From Madurella fahalii (Eukaryota; Ascomycota; Sordariomycetes; Sordariales), in assembly GCA_029876055.1 (NCBI GenBank), contig CM056879.1:1364001-1428000 (forward strand): a stretch of DNA of 64,000 nt, given 5' to 3'. Below, piece by piece: positions 10,076-21,279 of the stretch. Under the pieces are notes generated by a model. It was not told the origin of the DNA, made no database searches, and saw only the letters and a list, made by a program, of their open reading frames with translations. The translations under genes and the position numbers were made by a program. How positions within the stretch are numbered: the first letter of the stretch is position 1; each line of letters opens with the position of its first letter.

Positions 10076-10451
10076 TAGCCGGAGGAAAGAGGCTGTATGC
10101 CAGAGACTGTGCCGAGAAGGTAGCTACGTAGACGTAAAGTCTAGCCCGTTGCGTGGTGGCAAGTCGAGATGGCTTCAAGCCTTTTCCAGTGTCCCATCAT
10201 CTTGGTCCTCGTACTCAGCAGGCGTTGCTCGAGATGAATTAATAGCTTGGCAGTCGTTGAGCTTTGTTGACGAGAGTCGGAGAGAGAGAGAGAGAGAGAG
10301 AGAGAGAACCTTCTTCGTCTCCGCGTTTTTTTTTTTTTTCCCTCGCTCTCATACACGCTGCGTTATTCGTCCTTCCCCCTCTCGCGATCCAGCACCATCT
10401 TACCTATTTATCGTGTCGGGTGAGGCGCGCGGCACGCTCCTAACGTTCATC
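10076..10451 (+). promoter_or_regulatory. Upstream region of the MFS gene with GA and T tracts
   Basis: Between the transposon end and the MFS start codon lie a GA microsatellite (about 10278-10306), a tract of about 14 T (10326-10339) followed by a pyrimidine-rich stretch, typical of fungal core promoters. The native upstream promoter beyond 10076 is displaced by the transposon. Regulatory function is inferred. Confidence 0.45.
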
Positions 10452-12032
10452 ATGTCGCCCCCCGCGGAGAAGCAGCACGCTGGTCCAGGCGCGAAAGACG
10501 TCTTGCCGCCGCCTGAGTCGTCGTGCTCGGAGACGTCCGATGCGCCAATCGACCCCAAGGCCGAGCGCAGGCTCGTCATGAAGCTCGACCTGGTTATCTT
10601 TCCTGTCTTCTTCGTCATTTACCTGTTGGCCTTTTTGGACCGCATCAACATCAGCAATGCCTCTATCCAGGGACTGACTGAGGAGCTACAACTCAACGAA
10701 GGCAACCGCTTCAATGTCGCTCTCTTTGTATGTTGCCTGCTTCCCCCTTCCAATCCATAGTGTGTGCGCCATTGTGAACGCTGAAAAATAAGCCGTCCTG
10801 CTGACCTGACTGGATGCCAGGCTTACTACGCCTCGTACATCCTACTCGAGGTGCCCTCTAATATGATCATTAGGAAGGTCCGCCCCTCGTTCTATCTCTC
10901 GGCCCTCATGTTCTCCTGGGGCATCATCAACATGTGTATGGGTTTCGTCCACTCGTACGCGGCCCTCGTCGCCCTGCGCGTCCTCCTCGGCGTCTTCGAG
11001 GCCGGCGTGTTGCCCGGCATTGTTTACGTCACCTCTATGTATTATAAGCGCCACGAGTACCAGAAGCGCCTGTCGTTCTTCTTTTGCAGTACCGTCGTTG
11101 CGGGCGCGTTTGGCGGCCTGCTTGCGTACGCGATTGCCAACATCGGCACCCCACAGATGGCCGCCTGGCGATGGATCTTCATCATCGAGGGCGCCGTCAC
11201 ATCGTTCCTCGCCATCATCGCTTCCTTTGTCATCATCGAATGGCCGGATCAGACGCGTTACCTCAATACTGAGGAGAAGGAGCTCCTTCGCAGGCGCATG
11301 GCTGCCGATGTGCGCGACGTATGCCGCATGGACACGCTCAACAAATTTGCCTTCAACTGCATCGTCCGCGACTACAAAATCTGGCTGGCCGCCTTCATGT
11401 ACATGGGCGTTTCCGTCGCCGGTCTTTCGGGCACCTTCTTCCTTCCCACCATCCTGCTCGAGTTCCAGTGGAGAGCCGAGGAGGCCCAGATCCGCACCAT
11501 CCCCGTCTACGTCTTCGCTGCCGGCATGATGATCATTGGCGCCTGGGCTTCGGACCGCCTCAAGCACCGCTTTGGCTTCATCCTCGGCGGCGCCTCCCTC
11601 TCCACCGTCGGCTACGTCATGCTGCTCGCCCAGGAGGGCAAGTCGCGCGACTACAAGTTCGCCGGCGTCTTCCTCGTCTTCGGCGGCGCCTACATGATCA
11701 CGCCCATGTGTCTCGCCTGGCTGCAGAACAACGTGTCAGGCCACTGGAAGCGCTCGTTCAGCGCCTCGGCGCAGGTCATGATCGGAAACATCGCCGGCAT
11801 CATCGGCGCCTTCATCTTCATCAAGGCGGAGGCGCCGACCTACCAGACCGGCTACGGCGTTGCCCTCGGCATGATGTGGTTCGGCGTCCTCTGCGCCACC
11901 ACCATGGCCGGTCTCATGTGGAGGGAGAACCGCAAGAGGGAGCGGGGCGAGCGCGACGACAGGCTCGCCCTGCCCGAGAAGGACAGGACCAACATGGGTG
12001 ATTGGCACCCCAGCTTCAGGTTCACTCTGTAA
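10452..12032 (+). CDS. MFS transporter, allantoate permease (ACS) family
   Basis: Exons 10452-10727 and 10821-12032 give 495 residues. The 93-nt intron has GTATGT, a CTGAC branch and CAG ends. The protein begins with a Pro/Ser/Glu-rich cytoplasmic head of about 45 residues, then the first helix VIFPVFFVIYLLAFLD followed by DRINISNA, the signature position (LDRxNIGNA-like) of the Dal5/anion:cation symporter group. About 12 membrane segments can be picked out, with a loop ERRRMAADVRDV-like (KELLRRRMAADVRDVC) in the middle and ASDRLKHRFGF in the second half. Such carriers move ureides, vitamins or organic acids with protons at the plasma membrane; the substrate cannot be told from sequence. The gene looks intact and GC-rich, with no RIP damage despite the adjacent transposon. 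Confidence 0.9.
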
Positions 12033-13499
12033 ATATGGTAATTGACGGCGTTACTCGTCAATGGGATGACCTATGCGTGGGGCCTGTCTTTTTCTTGTTC
12101 CCAGCACTTCCTTAGTATCATTAGCCAATCTTCTTGCACCGTAGACACTTTTTAAGATTTACGATTGGCGCCCAAGTTGTCGGACAAATATGTCCTTGAG
12201 AATTCTCAGAAAAGGAACTTGTGGCATTGCAGGTAGCGAAAAGGGTACTTAAGAATAGAATGTTGATAGAAGGGAAGAAGAGAGGTATACCTTATCCCCG
12301 ATCAGGGCTGAGTTAAGCAATAAGAAAATGTGCTTAGAACATGTAGCCGCTGAAGGTCCCAAAGTCATCCCACGCCTCGATTTTCTGGCCTATCAGCTGG
12401 GTGTCGATCAGGATCACGATGTTGACGAGAATGTTCTTCAGATTGCAACTCCGCAATGGAGTCGTTCGGAAGGATGCCCACCTCGTGGTGGAACCATTTT
12501 TGTTTGGGTACTGTACATCTCGGGAATAGCAAGTCTCTGTAAGATGGTCAATAGAAGTTAAGATGGTGGCACTTAAGACACAAAATCCAGCTCTCAATGC
12601 CTGTAAGCGCGATATGATGGCCAGAAGGCCGCGGTACAGTACAAGCACCGCCCCCGTAGTCTGCGCCGTGATGGAGATTAGGCCCTTCATCGCAATCCAC
12701 GATTTGGGCACCAATTCGCCGCGGATAGAGGAGTTCAAAATGAAAGGAAGGCGCGGGGTCGTGAACTGGCGGTCGGACTGTGACATGCTGCCAGCGGTCC
12801 CACCGAAAGCCCGCATATTTACCTACGACTGCAATGCAAATTACTTCGAAGATGCGCTGCAGATGCTGTAGTGTTTCTTGCCACTCCATTCCGCGGCAGT
12901 GATGTGGAATTGCCTTAGGTCGAACCGTGAGGCCCTGTTCCAGGCAACCAAGCGGTGGTACCTAGATAAGAATTCTCTACATCCAATCGTTTGCTCGGCC
13001 AACTTTAAGTTATCTGGACAATGAAACATCTCCACTTCCGGTCAGTGGCAGGCTTTAGCTCGGGGGTGCCGGCGGTTAGGTCGATATCTCGAGAATCAGC
13101 CGCGAGGAGCAGGAGTGGTTGGCTCGCATGTATGGCTTCGACGAAAAGTCAGCCAACCGAGAAGGATGTGACGGACCTCGAGGACTCGGGGAGCAGCAGT
13201 CTCGACCGTCGTTTGACGAAGGCACCTGTCACAAAACTCGCAGCGGTCGAATCACAAAGAACACACCACAGAGACAAAGCGGTAGTCGCCTCGGTACTCG
13301 ATCCCGACAGTCTGCGCCGACACGTGCAGAAGCCCTGCCACCTGGCCGAAGGCGCGGCCTGTCCAAACCTGATGTGCTCGAGGGCTTTACGACAACACAC
13401 GAACAGGGTCCTCAAACTTTATTGTTAGCAAAACGAGACTCTTTTTTTGGCTTGGCCTCGCCATACTCTACCCTGTTGAGTATGTTCGGCCCCTTGATC
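12033..13499. other. Gene-poor stretch with doubtful coding fragments
   Basis: A minus-strand ORF at 12334-12816 (160 residues, with one hydrophobic segment ISITAQTTGAVLVLYRGLLA and a tail QKIEAWDDFGTFSGYMF) and a plus-strand stretch at about 13100-13430 (EEQEWLARMYGFDEKSA-like, Arg/Ser/Pro-rich) have some protein character. Neither has a recognisable family, a clear start or splice signals. They may be relics of genes. Confidence 0.3.
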
Positions 13500-13710
13500 C
13501 TCACGCCGACCACCTTGAGCGGCTTGTCCCTGTTTACCCAGAATTTGGAGTCCCTTGAGGCTTCGCGCCCTCGACTGTTGGCTTCCTTGTCTTAAGCGTG
13601 ACCAAGGGCTGTCGGGAGGCTTCGGTTTCAACTCGTCCTAACTACAACCCAAACTCGTGCGGCTTGCCCGCGAGCCTTCGGCTTTCCTGCTCTTTCCGAT
13701 GTGTCTTGCG
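13500..13710 (+). repeat. Dispersed repeat, copy 1
   Basis: It shares with 18240-18500 the order of blocks GAGCGGCTTGTCCCTG, TCCCTTGAGGCTTCGCGCCC, TTGGCTTC, TTTCAACTCGTCCT and CCCAAACTC. Copy 2 differs mainly by C/T and G/A changes and short gaps. The family is not identified. Confidence 0.6.
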
Positions 13711-15256
13711 TTGTCTCATGCAGCGTTAGGGTGCTGTGTGATGCAACGCCGCGCATCATGCCCCAGATCTTTCGAAAGCGACAACTTTCGGTGTCTTCGC
13801 CGAGTTGTAGGCCTGCGGAGGAGTCCACTGCGACTCTCCCTACCTGTAAATCGGACAATGGATGACTCGATATTTGTAGCCATATCTATTAGTGTTATAC
13901 GAAACACACACTCTGCATGTTGGGGCGGAGTTTAATACATAGGCTGCGGTGTGAGGGTTAGAGGGTTAATGGATGGCAAGGGAGCCTGGTAGAGTGCTTT
14001 TGTTGCCTAGGCGCGACCATACAGTCGTAGAAACGCAAACGCATTGCCAACACCAGGAGTGTAGCTCAAGAGGGGGGATGCGCAATAGGCTTGGCCCGAC
14101 CAGAGCACAACTTCTGCTATACAGAAGCTCCTTCCCAAGATATCATGACATGCTGAGCCCTTGTCCCTGGTGTTTCCGCTGCCGGCCGGCCGGCGGAGAA
14201 GTTGCGACCCTGACATATTAAATAATATATGGACGTGATGTTCGTCCACGTCTGGGTGATATGTCGCAAAAACGATCTCCTGTGGAGAGTTTTCGAACCA
14301 ATCATTGTTCCAGCCACTCGTTTGCCTGGGATTGCTGGGGTTCACAAGCATGCGTAGTCCAAGAAACAGCAAATTAGAACACTAATCATGTATACCACAT
14401 CCAACAAGTGTAACTACGTCTGGCAACCTAATCAGGCAGATCTTCTGCTTGGATGACTTACCAACCGCGCTGCAGGCTAAGCATCTTGCCTTCCTATTCG
14501 CTGGTGACCGAACGCTTTTGCCCGATGCATGTTTGCCCGGTGGTGAGTCGTCGAGCGCCGACACCTAATCAAATCCGTAGGTGTGCAATGTTAATGCGGG
14601 CTAACAGGTGGGCCGGAGCACCTTAATGCAAGCAGAGCATAAGGAACATCCATGGTCAACTCTAATAGGCATTATCGCACCTCAATAGTGCTGGACTCGG
14701 TATCCATAATAGCAGGACACCCGGTTCCGCACAAAGAGACACAAGGTATACAGTACCTCACGCAAGAAGGTAAGGTATCACTTACTTATACTGAACTACC
14801 TGATGTTCTTCTTTGTCAAGGCTTGGTCGGGCGGCGAAGCAATATGTCACGTCTCTGGACCCCATAATTCCCGGTCTGAGCTGGCACCCGACCGTTCTCC
14901 AAGTGGCCTACTTCTGACCTATAACCGCGTTAGCGTTTGTACATACTTTCTCCGGCAACTATTCTTTTGGGAAACAGAGTGACCCACCGCCGGCCTGGAG
15001 TCTCGCGCCCGACGTCCCAGCTGGCGAGGCGACCAACAGGCTGCTAACGGTGTCAAGGTAAAAACCGGCGCTCCCTCTGCTCTTTTGTTTAGCTCTCTCA
15101 TCTTTCACTACCATTCTCCCCTGTCTGGTCGGCAGTTTCTCTTCGGCCGTTATTCAATATTCCCCGTTGCCATTCTCTTTCATCATTCCTTAGTTCTGTT
15201 TCTGTTGATAATCCTAGTCTCGCTGCTCCCGCCAGTTCTCAGGCTCAGGCATTCCA
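13711..15256. other. Intergenic, no gene seen
   Basis: ORFs here are short and on both strands with no motif. The pyrimidine-rich stretch at about 15080-15240 upstream of the next ATG probably belongs to a promoter. Confidence 0.45.
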
Positions 15257-16228
15257 ATGGCGTCACTCATCGCAGGTTTTGGCGCACTGCCAAATCTCGA
15301 CTGAGTGCCAAACAATTCTATGTGGGTTGTTTTCTCCGCAATATTAGTCCCGTACCAATTTCCCAACTTAGTTTGTGCTCCATACGACCCGGAGCCGTAT
15401 AATTCGTTTCCAAGCCTCCGCATTGCTTCCGAGCAATTTCGACAATTCAATGCGAAAACCGTCGTCGTTGGTCCTATCCGCGACCTCTTCCTGAAGCACA
15501 CGGTCCACAAACGACTGGGAATTGCCCTGCTGCACAAGCACTTCCCGATCCGACCGACGGAACGGCTGGTCGACTGCAGAAACATCTCGGCACCATGGGA
15601 CGTAGGCAACGTCAGCGACGCTGTCACCCACAAATACGACAGCCCCATCTTGCCACGATCCTTCCGGCTCGACCAGGGGAAGTTCGTGCCATACGAATTC
15701 GACTTCTCGGACGCCGACACGCCTCCGCGGATGGATCAGGAATTCTTGTCCGAATTATCATCCCTGCTATATCAGCATGGATTGGACCAGATCTTGGGTC
15801 TCCGAGTTTTAGACAAACATGATTCAGAGCTCACCGTCGAAGTCACGGAAGGTAATATGAATATCATGATCCGCCGGGACATTGTCCCTGAGGATGAGTT
15901 AATTCAGGCGATTTGGGTCTTTGCCAAGGATGAAGATCAGGCGTGCCACTGCCGGGAATTTTGCCGCCGGGACAGCAAGGGAACTCACTTCGGGAGCAAT
16001 CACTCATGTGGGAAGGCACAACGTTGGCTTTTGTTCGTAGTGGGTGAGGATGGAGAGTCTAGATCTTTTAGCGCTTTTGCTTCGGGCTGTTTCTTTTGGT
16101 TTATTTACGCGTATGTCGCAGGGGAACGGGCAGCCGTAGACCCTTGTTTGTTGGGTTTTGCTAACTGGAGGCTGGCAAAGCTTTTACGATGGCTCAAACC
16201 ACCAGCACTTGGAGTCATAAACCTATAG
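15257..16228 (+). CDS. Hypothetical protein with a Cys/His cluster
   Basis: The model joins 15257-15275 and 15372-16228 over a 96-nt intron ending CTTAG, giving MASLIAV followed by CAPYDPEPYNSFPSL and about 290 residues in all. Phase is consistent, but the short first exon is a prediction; the long frame could also start at an internal Met. Visible features: a soluble N-terminal region (KTVVVGPIRDLFLKH, RPTERLVDCRNISAPWDVG), an alpha/beta middle, a Cys/His cluster CHCREFCRRDSKGTHFGS followed by NHSC that could bind metal, and a hydrophobic C-terminal part (FASGCFFWFIYAYVAG). I do not recognise a named family. No nonsense codons interrupt the frame. Confidence 0.55.
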
Positions 16229-16673
16229 TCATTCGTTTCCATCCCTGGCTTGTTATGAGACATCGATTGGCTCTGAATAGAGAACATTGACCGTTTTCCA
16301 ACTGGGTTTTCCAGCATTTCGTCGCGATCACGGAGGGCCTCGAGGTTGCAGTGCAAGGACAGAATCCCAATCCATGACCAATCCGTGAATTTTACCTGTT
16401 AAAGCACAGAGGGGAACTCGAAGACTGAGCCTTGCTTGTTCAAGGTATAGCCAGCAGGCAAAGTCCAGTGGCTTTAAGACCGGTATGTTGAAGTCTTGAT
16501 GCCCGAGGCAGAACATGGTGACAAATCATAGTGATGCAATTAGACGCTTGTGCCCTTTAGGCGAAACCCCGCAAGTTTCTGGTCCGTCCGCTCCTTCAAG
16601 TTCCCCTTCTACTCGTCTCCTTCTAACGCCGAAGCAACCTCATGAACTCTGCAAATCCAATCCAATATCGCAA
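16229..16673. other. Intergenic
   Basis: No coding signal is seen. This lies between the hypothetical gene and the GNAT pseudogene. Confidence 0.45.
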
Positions 16674-17545
16674 ATGTCCTTCACCCTCTCTGAAGTCGAC
16701 GTCTCGGACGCAGAGAGCATTGCGCGGTATGTCGAAGTACCCGCAATGTAAAACGGTCCGTTGTACCGGACGATGTTTCCTCGGTTCGCCGCAATAACAG
16801 AAGCGGAAAGGGATGAAGAAATTCGTAGGTATACCGACATGTTGAGAGATGTCTTCCAAGATCAATGGGAAAGCTTTTTGAAAGCATGCTCGGCTGATGG
16901 CACTCCTGTTGGGCTCTGCGGGTGGACTATTATCGAACGGAACCGTCAACATCAAAATGAAGCGAACAATGGTCAGTCTGACGGACGGGCGAAACAGGAA
17001 ATGCAGAAGAAGGAAACCTGGATACCAGAAGCACTCGACATAGATGGCTGGATCACTCTATCAAGAGCCTTGAAGGCGGAGCGTGATCGGGTCTTGAACG
17101 ATCTCGACGATATATGCCGTAAGTTGATTCAGTTTATGGTATTATAATAGTCCACTGATGGGTTCTGCATCCAGGCCTGACGTTTATGGCGGTAAATCCC
17201 AACCATCAACGGCATGGGATCGATTCGATGATGATGCAGCGGATTTGCGAAGAGACGGATCGACATGGACGATATGCGTATGTGCTCGCAGCACCGGAGG
17301 GGGTTCGGCTGTATACCAAGTTTGGCTTCGAGATTGTCGGTCATGTTGAGACTCCTCAAGGCACCATCACAAACATGCTTCGGCCAGCTCGACAATCATC
17401 GGCAAGGAGAACGGGCCTTTCTACCATGACATGGCTACCTAGGAGGATGCTGTCGTCCATTTGGTCAGTGCTTTCCGGGATTTCTACGTTCTGGACATCC
17501 GCCCCAACTTCCAATTCACCTATATCCCCAGATCGCGGGTCATGA
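16674..17545 (+). pseudogene. GNAT-family N-acetyltransferase with a premature TAA
   Basis: The frame starts at ATG 16674 (MSFTLSEVDVSDAESIARY), as in fungal GNAT proteins, and meets TAA at 16749-16751. The same frame continues at once with NGPLYRTMFPRF, fitting an original Gln codon (CAA) changed to TAA. The second exon begins at 17175 after an intron 17119-17174 with GTAAGT and CCAG ends. It carries acetyl-CoA-binding motif A (LTFMAVNPNHQRHGIDSMMM) and motif B (APEGVRLYTKFGFEIVG). The usual Gly after RHGI is Asp here, which would also weaken CoA pyrophosphate binding. Such enzymes acetylate small amines or protein N termini; the substrate is unknown. The extreme C terminus looks out of frame or random. 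Confidence 0.7.
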
Positions 17546-18239
17546 TGGCAGAATTGTGATTGACAATGATAGTGATGAGCGCGCTGAGGACTCCCTTCTC
17601 TCCTTCGGTTTCTTGGGCTTTGCGTTTTGTAGATTCAGGCCAGATCTCTTCGAGCTCTTCGGCGTTGAGGTACCACATTGGGATATGTAGCTCTAACCCT
17701 TAGCATTTCTGATAACCTCGTTGAGGAAGGCCCCGTTAGGCTGCTATCTCGGGGCTGGGGCCCCTCCGAGAAACCCGCAAGGCCTGATGGCCACTCAACC
17801 CGTTGCTCGGTACGGAACATCTAATTGCCGATTAGACATCACAGGACACAAAAAGGAGTGCGAGAAAACCTGCATTCACACAATCAGAGTCCTCAAACCT
17901 GAGTTATTGTTGCCATAAACGCCTTTTTACCCTTGACGCGGCTCCTCACCTATAATCTACCCCGCTGTACTAGCATTTGGATTCTCAATTTCTCAATCCC
18001 CTCGCCGTGTAACGGGCCACGCGTTGGTGTTGCACAAGGCGAGGCAGAATTGACTAAATTGCTTCGAATGAAGAGAGAAAGAGAAAAAACTAATTTTACA
18101 GGAGGAAACGGAAGCAGCTTTTAATGAGTAACTGAAACACAGGTATAAGGTTCTAGCAAACCTAACCATGTAGGGCTCGAACCCACTAATGGGCCCAGGT
18201 TCTGGCATCGCCAAACCTACCCACAGACCCAGCCCGTCA
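17546..18239. other. Intergenic
   Basis: No gene is seen. Short ORFs lack motifs. Confidence 0.45.
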
Positions 18240-18500
18240 CACGCTGATCTCTTCGAGCGGCCTGTCCCTGCTTGTCACGACTTTAAATCTCTTGAGGCTT
18301 TGCGCCCTTGGCTATTGGCTTCTTCGATAGCCCGCAGTTACGAGCACCTGGTCTGCTCGTTTTATATATGTTCGAAAGTTGTAAAGAGGCTTTGTAGAGT
18401 GACTGCGTTTCAACTCGTCCTGATAACGACCCAAACTCAGATAATTGCCCTATAAGGCTTCAGCTTACTCGTTCTTTTTGGTATATCTTGAATTACTTCC
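18240..18500 (+). repeat. Dispersed repeat, copy 2 (C/T-diverged)
   Basis: It is homologous to 13500-13710, with shared blocks GAGCGGCCTGTCCCTG, CTCTTGAGGCTTTGCGCCC, TTGGCTTCTT and TTTCAACTCGTCCTGATAAC. Excess C-to-T changes relative to copy 1 suggest RIP. Confidence 0.6.
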
Positions 18501-18863
18501 TCTGGCCTTGGGGCATTATTCATATTTTATCGTTAAGCTCTTTAAACATGCTATTTTAAACAGGCAGCATTTCCGATTAGCTATTAGAACTTCTATATTT
18601 ATCGGTATGGACTGCTAGAGTTAAATAACGCTATAACTACAACTCTGTAGCACATTGTTTATAACTCGACTACTACTAGCCGTAGTAATTACCCATTACT
18701 AGTTATATTAGTCAGGATAGTCAAAACCGTCATCGGGGTAACCAGGGTAGTTAGAGCTGTCAGAGTTATTAAGGTAGTTAGAGACGTCAAAGCTATTAGA
18801 GTTATGAGGGTCAAAGATCTAAGAGTAGTAGGACTAGAGTATCTAGGTACAAACAGTATATAT
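18501..18863. other. AT-rich decayed sequence
   Basis: A low-GC stretch is full of TTA/TAG/TAT words, with a loosely repeated GTTAGAG(C/A)TGTCA-like motif at about 18710-18800. It is typical of RIP-decayed repeat DNA. No gene. Confidence 0.45.
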
Positions 18864-19278
18864 TGAAATGGTGCAGAAACACACATCTACACCCACATAC
18901 CCCCCAAAACAAAGGGGAGGGCAAAGACGGCTAAATGCCCGACAGACAAGATAGACAAGACAAGCCAGGCGACACCACCACAAATTGGGTCCCTGCAGCC
19001 TAAACAATGTCAAAATAACATGTGCAGATAGAGCTCCCTCTGATCAGAGGGAGATCGCTTTGCACGCAAAGAAAGCTCGTCAATTGAGCTTGCAACAAGT
19101 GTGAAGAAAAAGTACTGAATTGATTGTCCTGTCTAAGGAGCAATGGCTAGGACGGCCCTACTTATGGTGCGAAAAAAAATGGGCCCACGGCAAGTTCCAG
19201 CCCCGGGGCACCATCCTAGCAACTGTGTCCCTCTGATCAGAGGGACCCTGCCCTCTGGGGACTGTTTTCCCCAACTCA
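18864..19278 (-). mobile_element. Solo LTR-like element (TGAGTTG...TTTCA family)
   Basis: This is the reverse complement of the 417-bp element at 30260-30676, highly similar over its whole length. On the minus strand it starts TGAGTTGGGGAAAACAG and ends CACCATTTCA. Flanks ATAT and ATAC could be a 4-bp duplication with one C-to-T change. It contains two copies of the 16-base palindrome CCCTCTGATCAGAGGG. Confidence 0.7.
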
Positions 19279-19685
19279 ATACTTGAAGAGAGACATCGGA
19301 TTATGTGTTGTTGTGAGCCTTGTGGCTACACCAAATCTTACTTAAGTGTCGTTTCTATAAGTTCAGTGAACAATCTTAGAAGTAGTAGGTTGCAGGATTC
19401 GTCTCATGTCAGGACCTAGTACAGCAAACAATCATTCTACTAGTTTAGGTTACAGCGTGTGCTTCGTACACTGGTTATCACTTTTCGATGCGAGCTGTCT
19501 TGGAGCGGATTACCTCCCACCCCCTGTGCCATATCCCTGCGGCTCAGCGGCTAATAGTTAGCCCGTCTTACTGGCTGTAGGGATTTTTATAACAACGCCT
19601 GTTGTTCTGGCATCACTTAAAGCCTTGGGCAAATTTTCTCAGTAAAAGGCAATCGCTGTTCGAAAGTTGGTTCTTTCCTACCAAA
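19279..19685. other. Intergenic, probable promoter of the membrane protein gene
   Basis: No coding motif is seen. An upstream in-frame extension from 19602 is possible, but the ATG at 19686 has a better context (CCAAAATGG). Confidence 0.4.
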
Positions 19686-20681
19686 ATGGTGGAAGCTACG
19701 TTATGCACGACATCGTCCCTCGAATGGACTGCCCTCATCCTTACCATATTTACCACCAATGTATCTTGGTGGCTCTTTGATATTCCTCTCCTCTGGCAGT
19801 ACGGCTTTAGGCAGTACATGAGCTCAGTTATTTGGCAGTGTTTCCGACTTCATATGCCGTCCTGTGCAGCCATCTACGCCATAATGGCTGCCAGGAACTC
19901 TGCAGAGGAACCGTTTATCTACTATTCCGGGCCGTTCTACAATGCGATAAGTCGGGATTTTCCAGAGGGGCAGCGATCCCCGCCCAGGCTTACCCGGTTC
20001 GGGTTCGTCAAGGCGCTGACCCTTGACACCCTCACCGTCATCTCCACGATTGTCACCATTTACAACGCCTGTCAACTTCCCGAGGGAACCGATATCCACG
20101 GACTCAACTCCTCGCTGTGGATGTTCCCTTCTCTTCCGGTGGCTGTCATCGGTCTATGGCTGCTTCTCTGTTCGGTCATCAAGTGGAGGAGGCGGTGGAC
20201 CATTCTGCTCGGCCTCCTCATGATCTGCGTCGTCGGCGTTGCTCTTGCCCTACCACTAGCCCTTGTGTCAGCCGTCACCAGGCCTGGCAATTTGTGGATA
20301 GCCTCGGTGGTAGGGTATGTGATGATTGCATTACCCGTCGCTATCTGGAACAACCTCTGGATGGTGCTCCTGTGCGCAGCGTACGGTGTTCTGTTCCGCG
20401 TTTGCGGGCTCGGCGCAGCGGCGTTGGCGGAATCGGGTTATTTCCCATTTTGCCAGCTGAGATCCAGTGCTTTTGGTGGTGTCTATATTGGTTTTGGGGT
20501 TCTCGCCGCAATCCTCGCAGTGTGGGGCCGGTACACGATATTCGAGACGGTTCAGGGGAGTCATCGACAGGCTCATGGTCAAGCTGGGCCAGACGCTGCT
20601 TACCAGCAGTCCAAGCCGCCCCACCAGCTGCAAGGCGCTTCTGTTGATTGGAATGGCAGCGATAACGACCCTCGGAAGTAG
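19686..20681 (+). CDS. Hypothetical multi-pass membrane protein
   Basis: An uninterrupted frame of 331 residues from ATG 19686 (MVEATLCTTSSLEW); an in-frame start at 19602 would add 28 residues. About seven to eight hydrophobic segments are visible, including ALILTIFTTNVSWWLF, VISTIVTIYNA, FPSLPVAVIGLWLLLCSVI, TILLGLLMICVVGVALALPL, IASVVGYVMIALPVAIW, LWMVLLCAAYGVLF and GGVYIGFGVLAAILAVWGRY. The last 50 residues are hydrophilic and Gln/Pro-rich, probably cytoplasmic. No transporter or receptor signature was recognised. Codon use is GC-rich and there is no RIP damage, so the gene looks functional. Confidence 0.6.
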   Translation: MVEATLCTTSSLEWTALILTIFTTNVSWWLFDIPLLWQYGFRQYMSSVIWQCFRLHMPSCAAIYAIMAARNSAEEPFIYYSGPFYNAISRDFPEGQRSPPRLTRFGFVKALTLDTLTVISTIVTIYNACQLPEGTDIHGLNSSLWMFPSLPVAVIGLWLLLCSVIKWRRRWTILLGLLMICVVGVALALPLALVSAVTRPGNLWIASVVGYVMIALPVAIWNNLWMVLLCAAYGVLFRVCGLGAAALAESGYFPFCQLRSSAFGGVYIGFGVLAAILAVWGRYTIFETVQGSHRQAHGQAGPDAAYQQSKPPHQLQGASVDWNGSDNDPRK

Positions 20682-21279
20682 CAAGCGATCAATGGCGACT
20701 TCGTGCGGTGTGGCAGGAAAATGATGTTTCGTGGTGTGGGTAGGAACAGTCGATCGAGGGTGCTGTCAACAGCCAGTGGAGACTGAACGATATTGGCGGT
20801 GATTAATCTAGCCTAGGAGACATTTTATGTCCGGCATCTCCTGTTTATCCTATCATTAGTCGCCGCTGTCGGTGCCCAGAACCTGCTGGCGTTCCGTAAC
20901 AGACTACTCATAGTCTCGTTTGCATTCCTATATCCAGAGGTTCTGTCCCGGCTCCTTAATTGTCGTAGATTCCTGACTTCAAATTCATATCGTTCTTCTT
21001 ATGTACGAGGCGCCTATTGGTGTTTTCAAGCTTTTCTCTTTGTGCATGGAGTTCTCTATCTCTATAGCTTTCACCGGAAGAGAAATATTATAACCGCAAT
21101 ACTAGGCATAGGAGTATTATGAAACTACCCAAGACACTCAAGCTGGCTATGAGCCTTGTTGCCCATCATCACACGTTCCCAGGGGTACTGGAGGCTGCGG
21201 GGCCGCTTTGCCGTCAAGCAAGCTGAGCTTGAGAAGCTTCCTTTAATAATCAGCGACCATGTTTATCCATCCGCAACAA
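20682..21279. other. Intergenic
   Basis: No gene is recognised in this stretch. Confidence 0.4.

Noticed and set aside
10842..11567. 241-codon minus-strand ORF antisense to the MFS gene
   Set aside because: It is a mirror of the GC-rich codon pattern of the transporter; its translation is Gly/Asp/Glu/His-rich and has no family features.
11321..12001. 226-codon plus-strand ORF in another frame of the MFS gene
   Set aside because: Arg/His-rich shadow translation of the real transporter frame, which has clear membrane helices.
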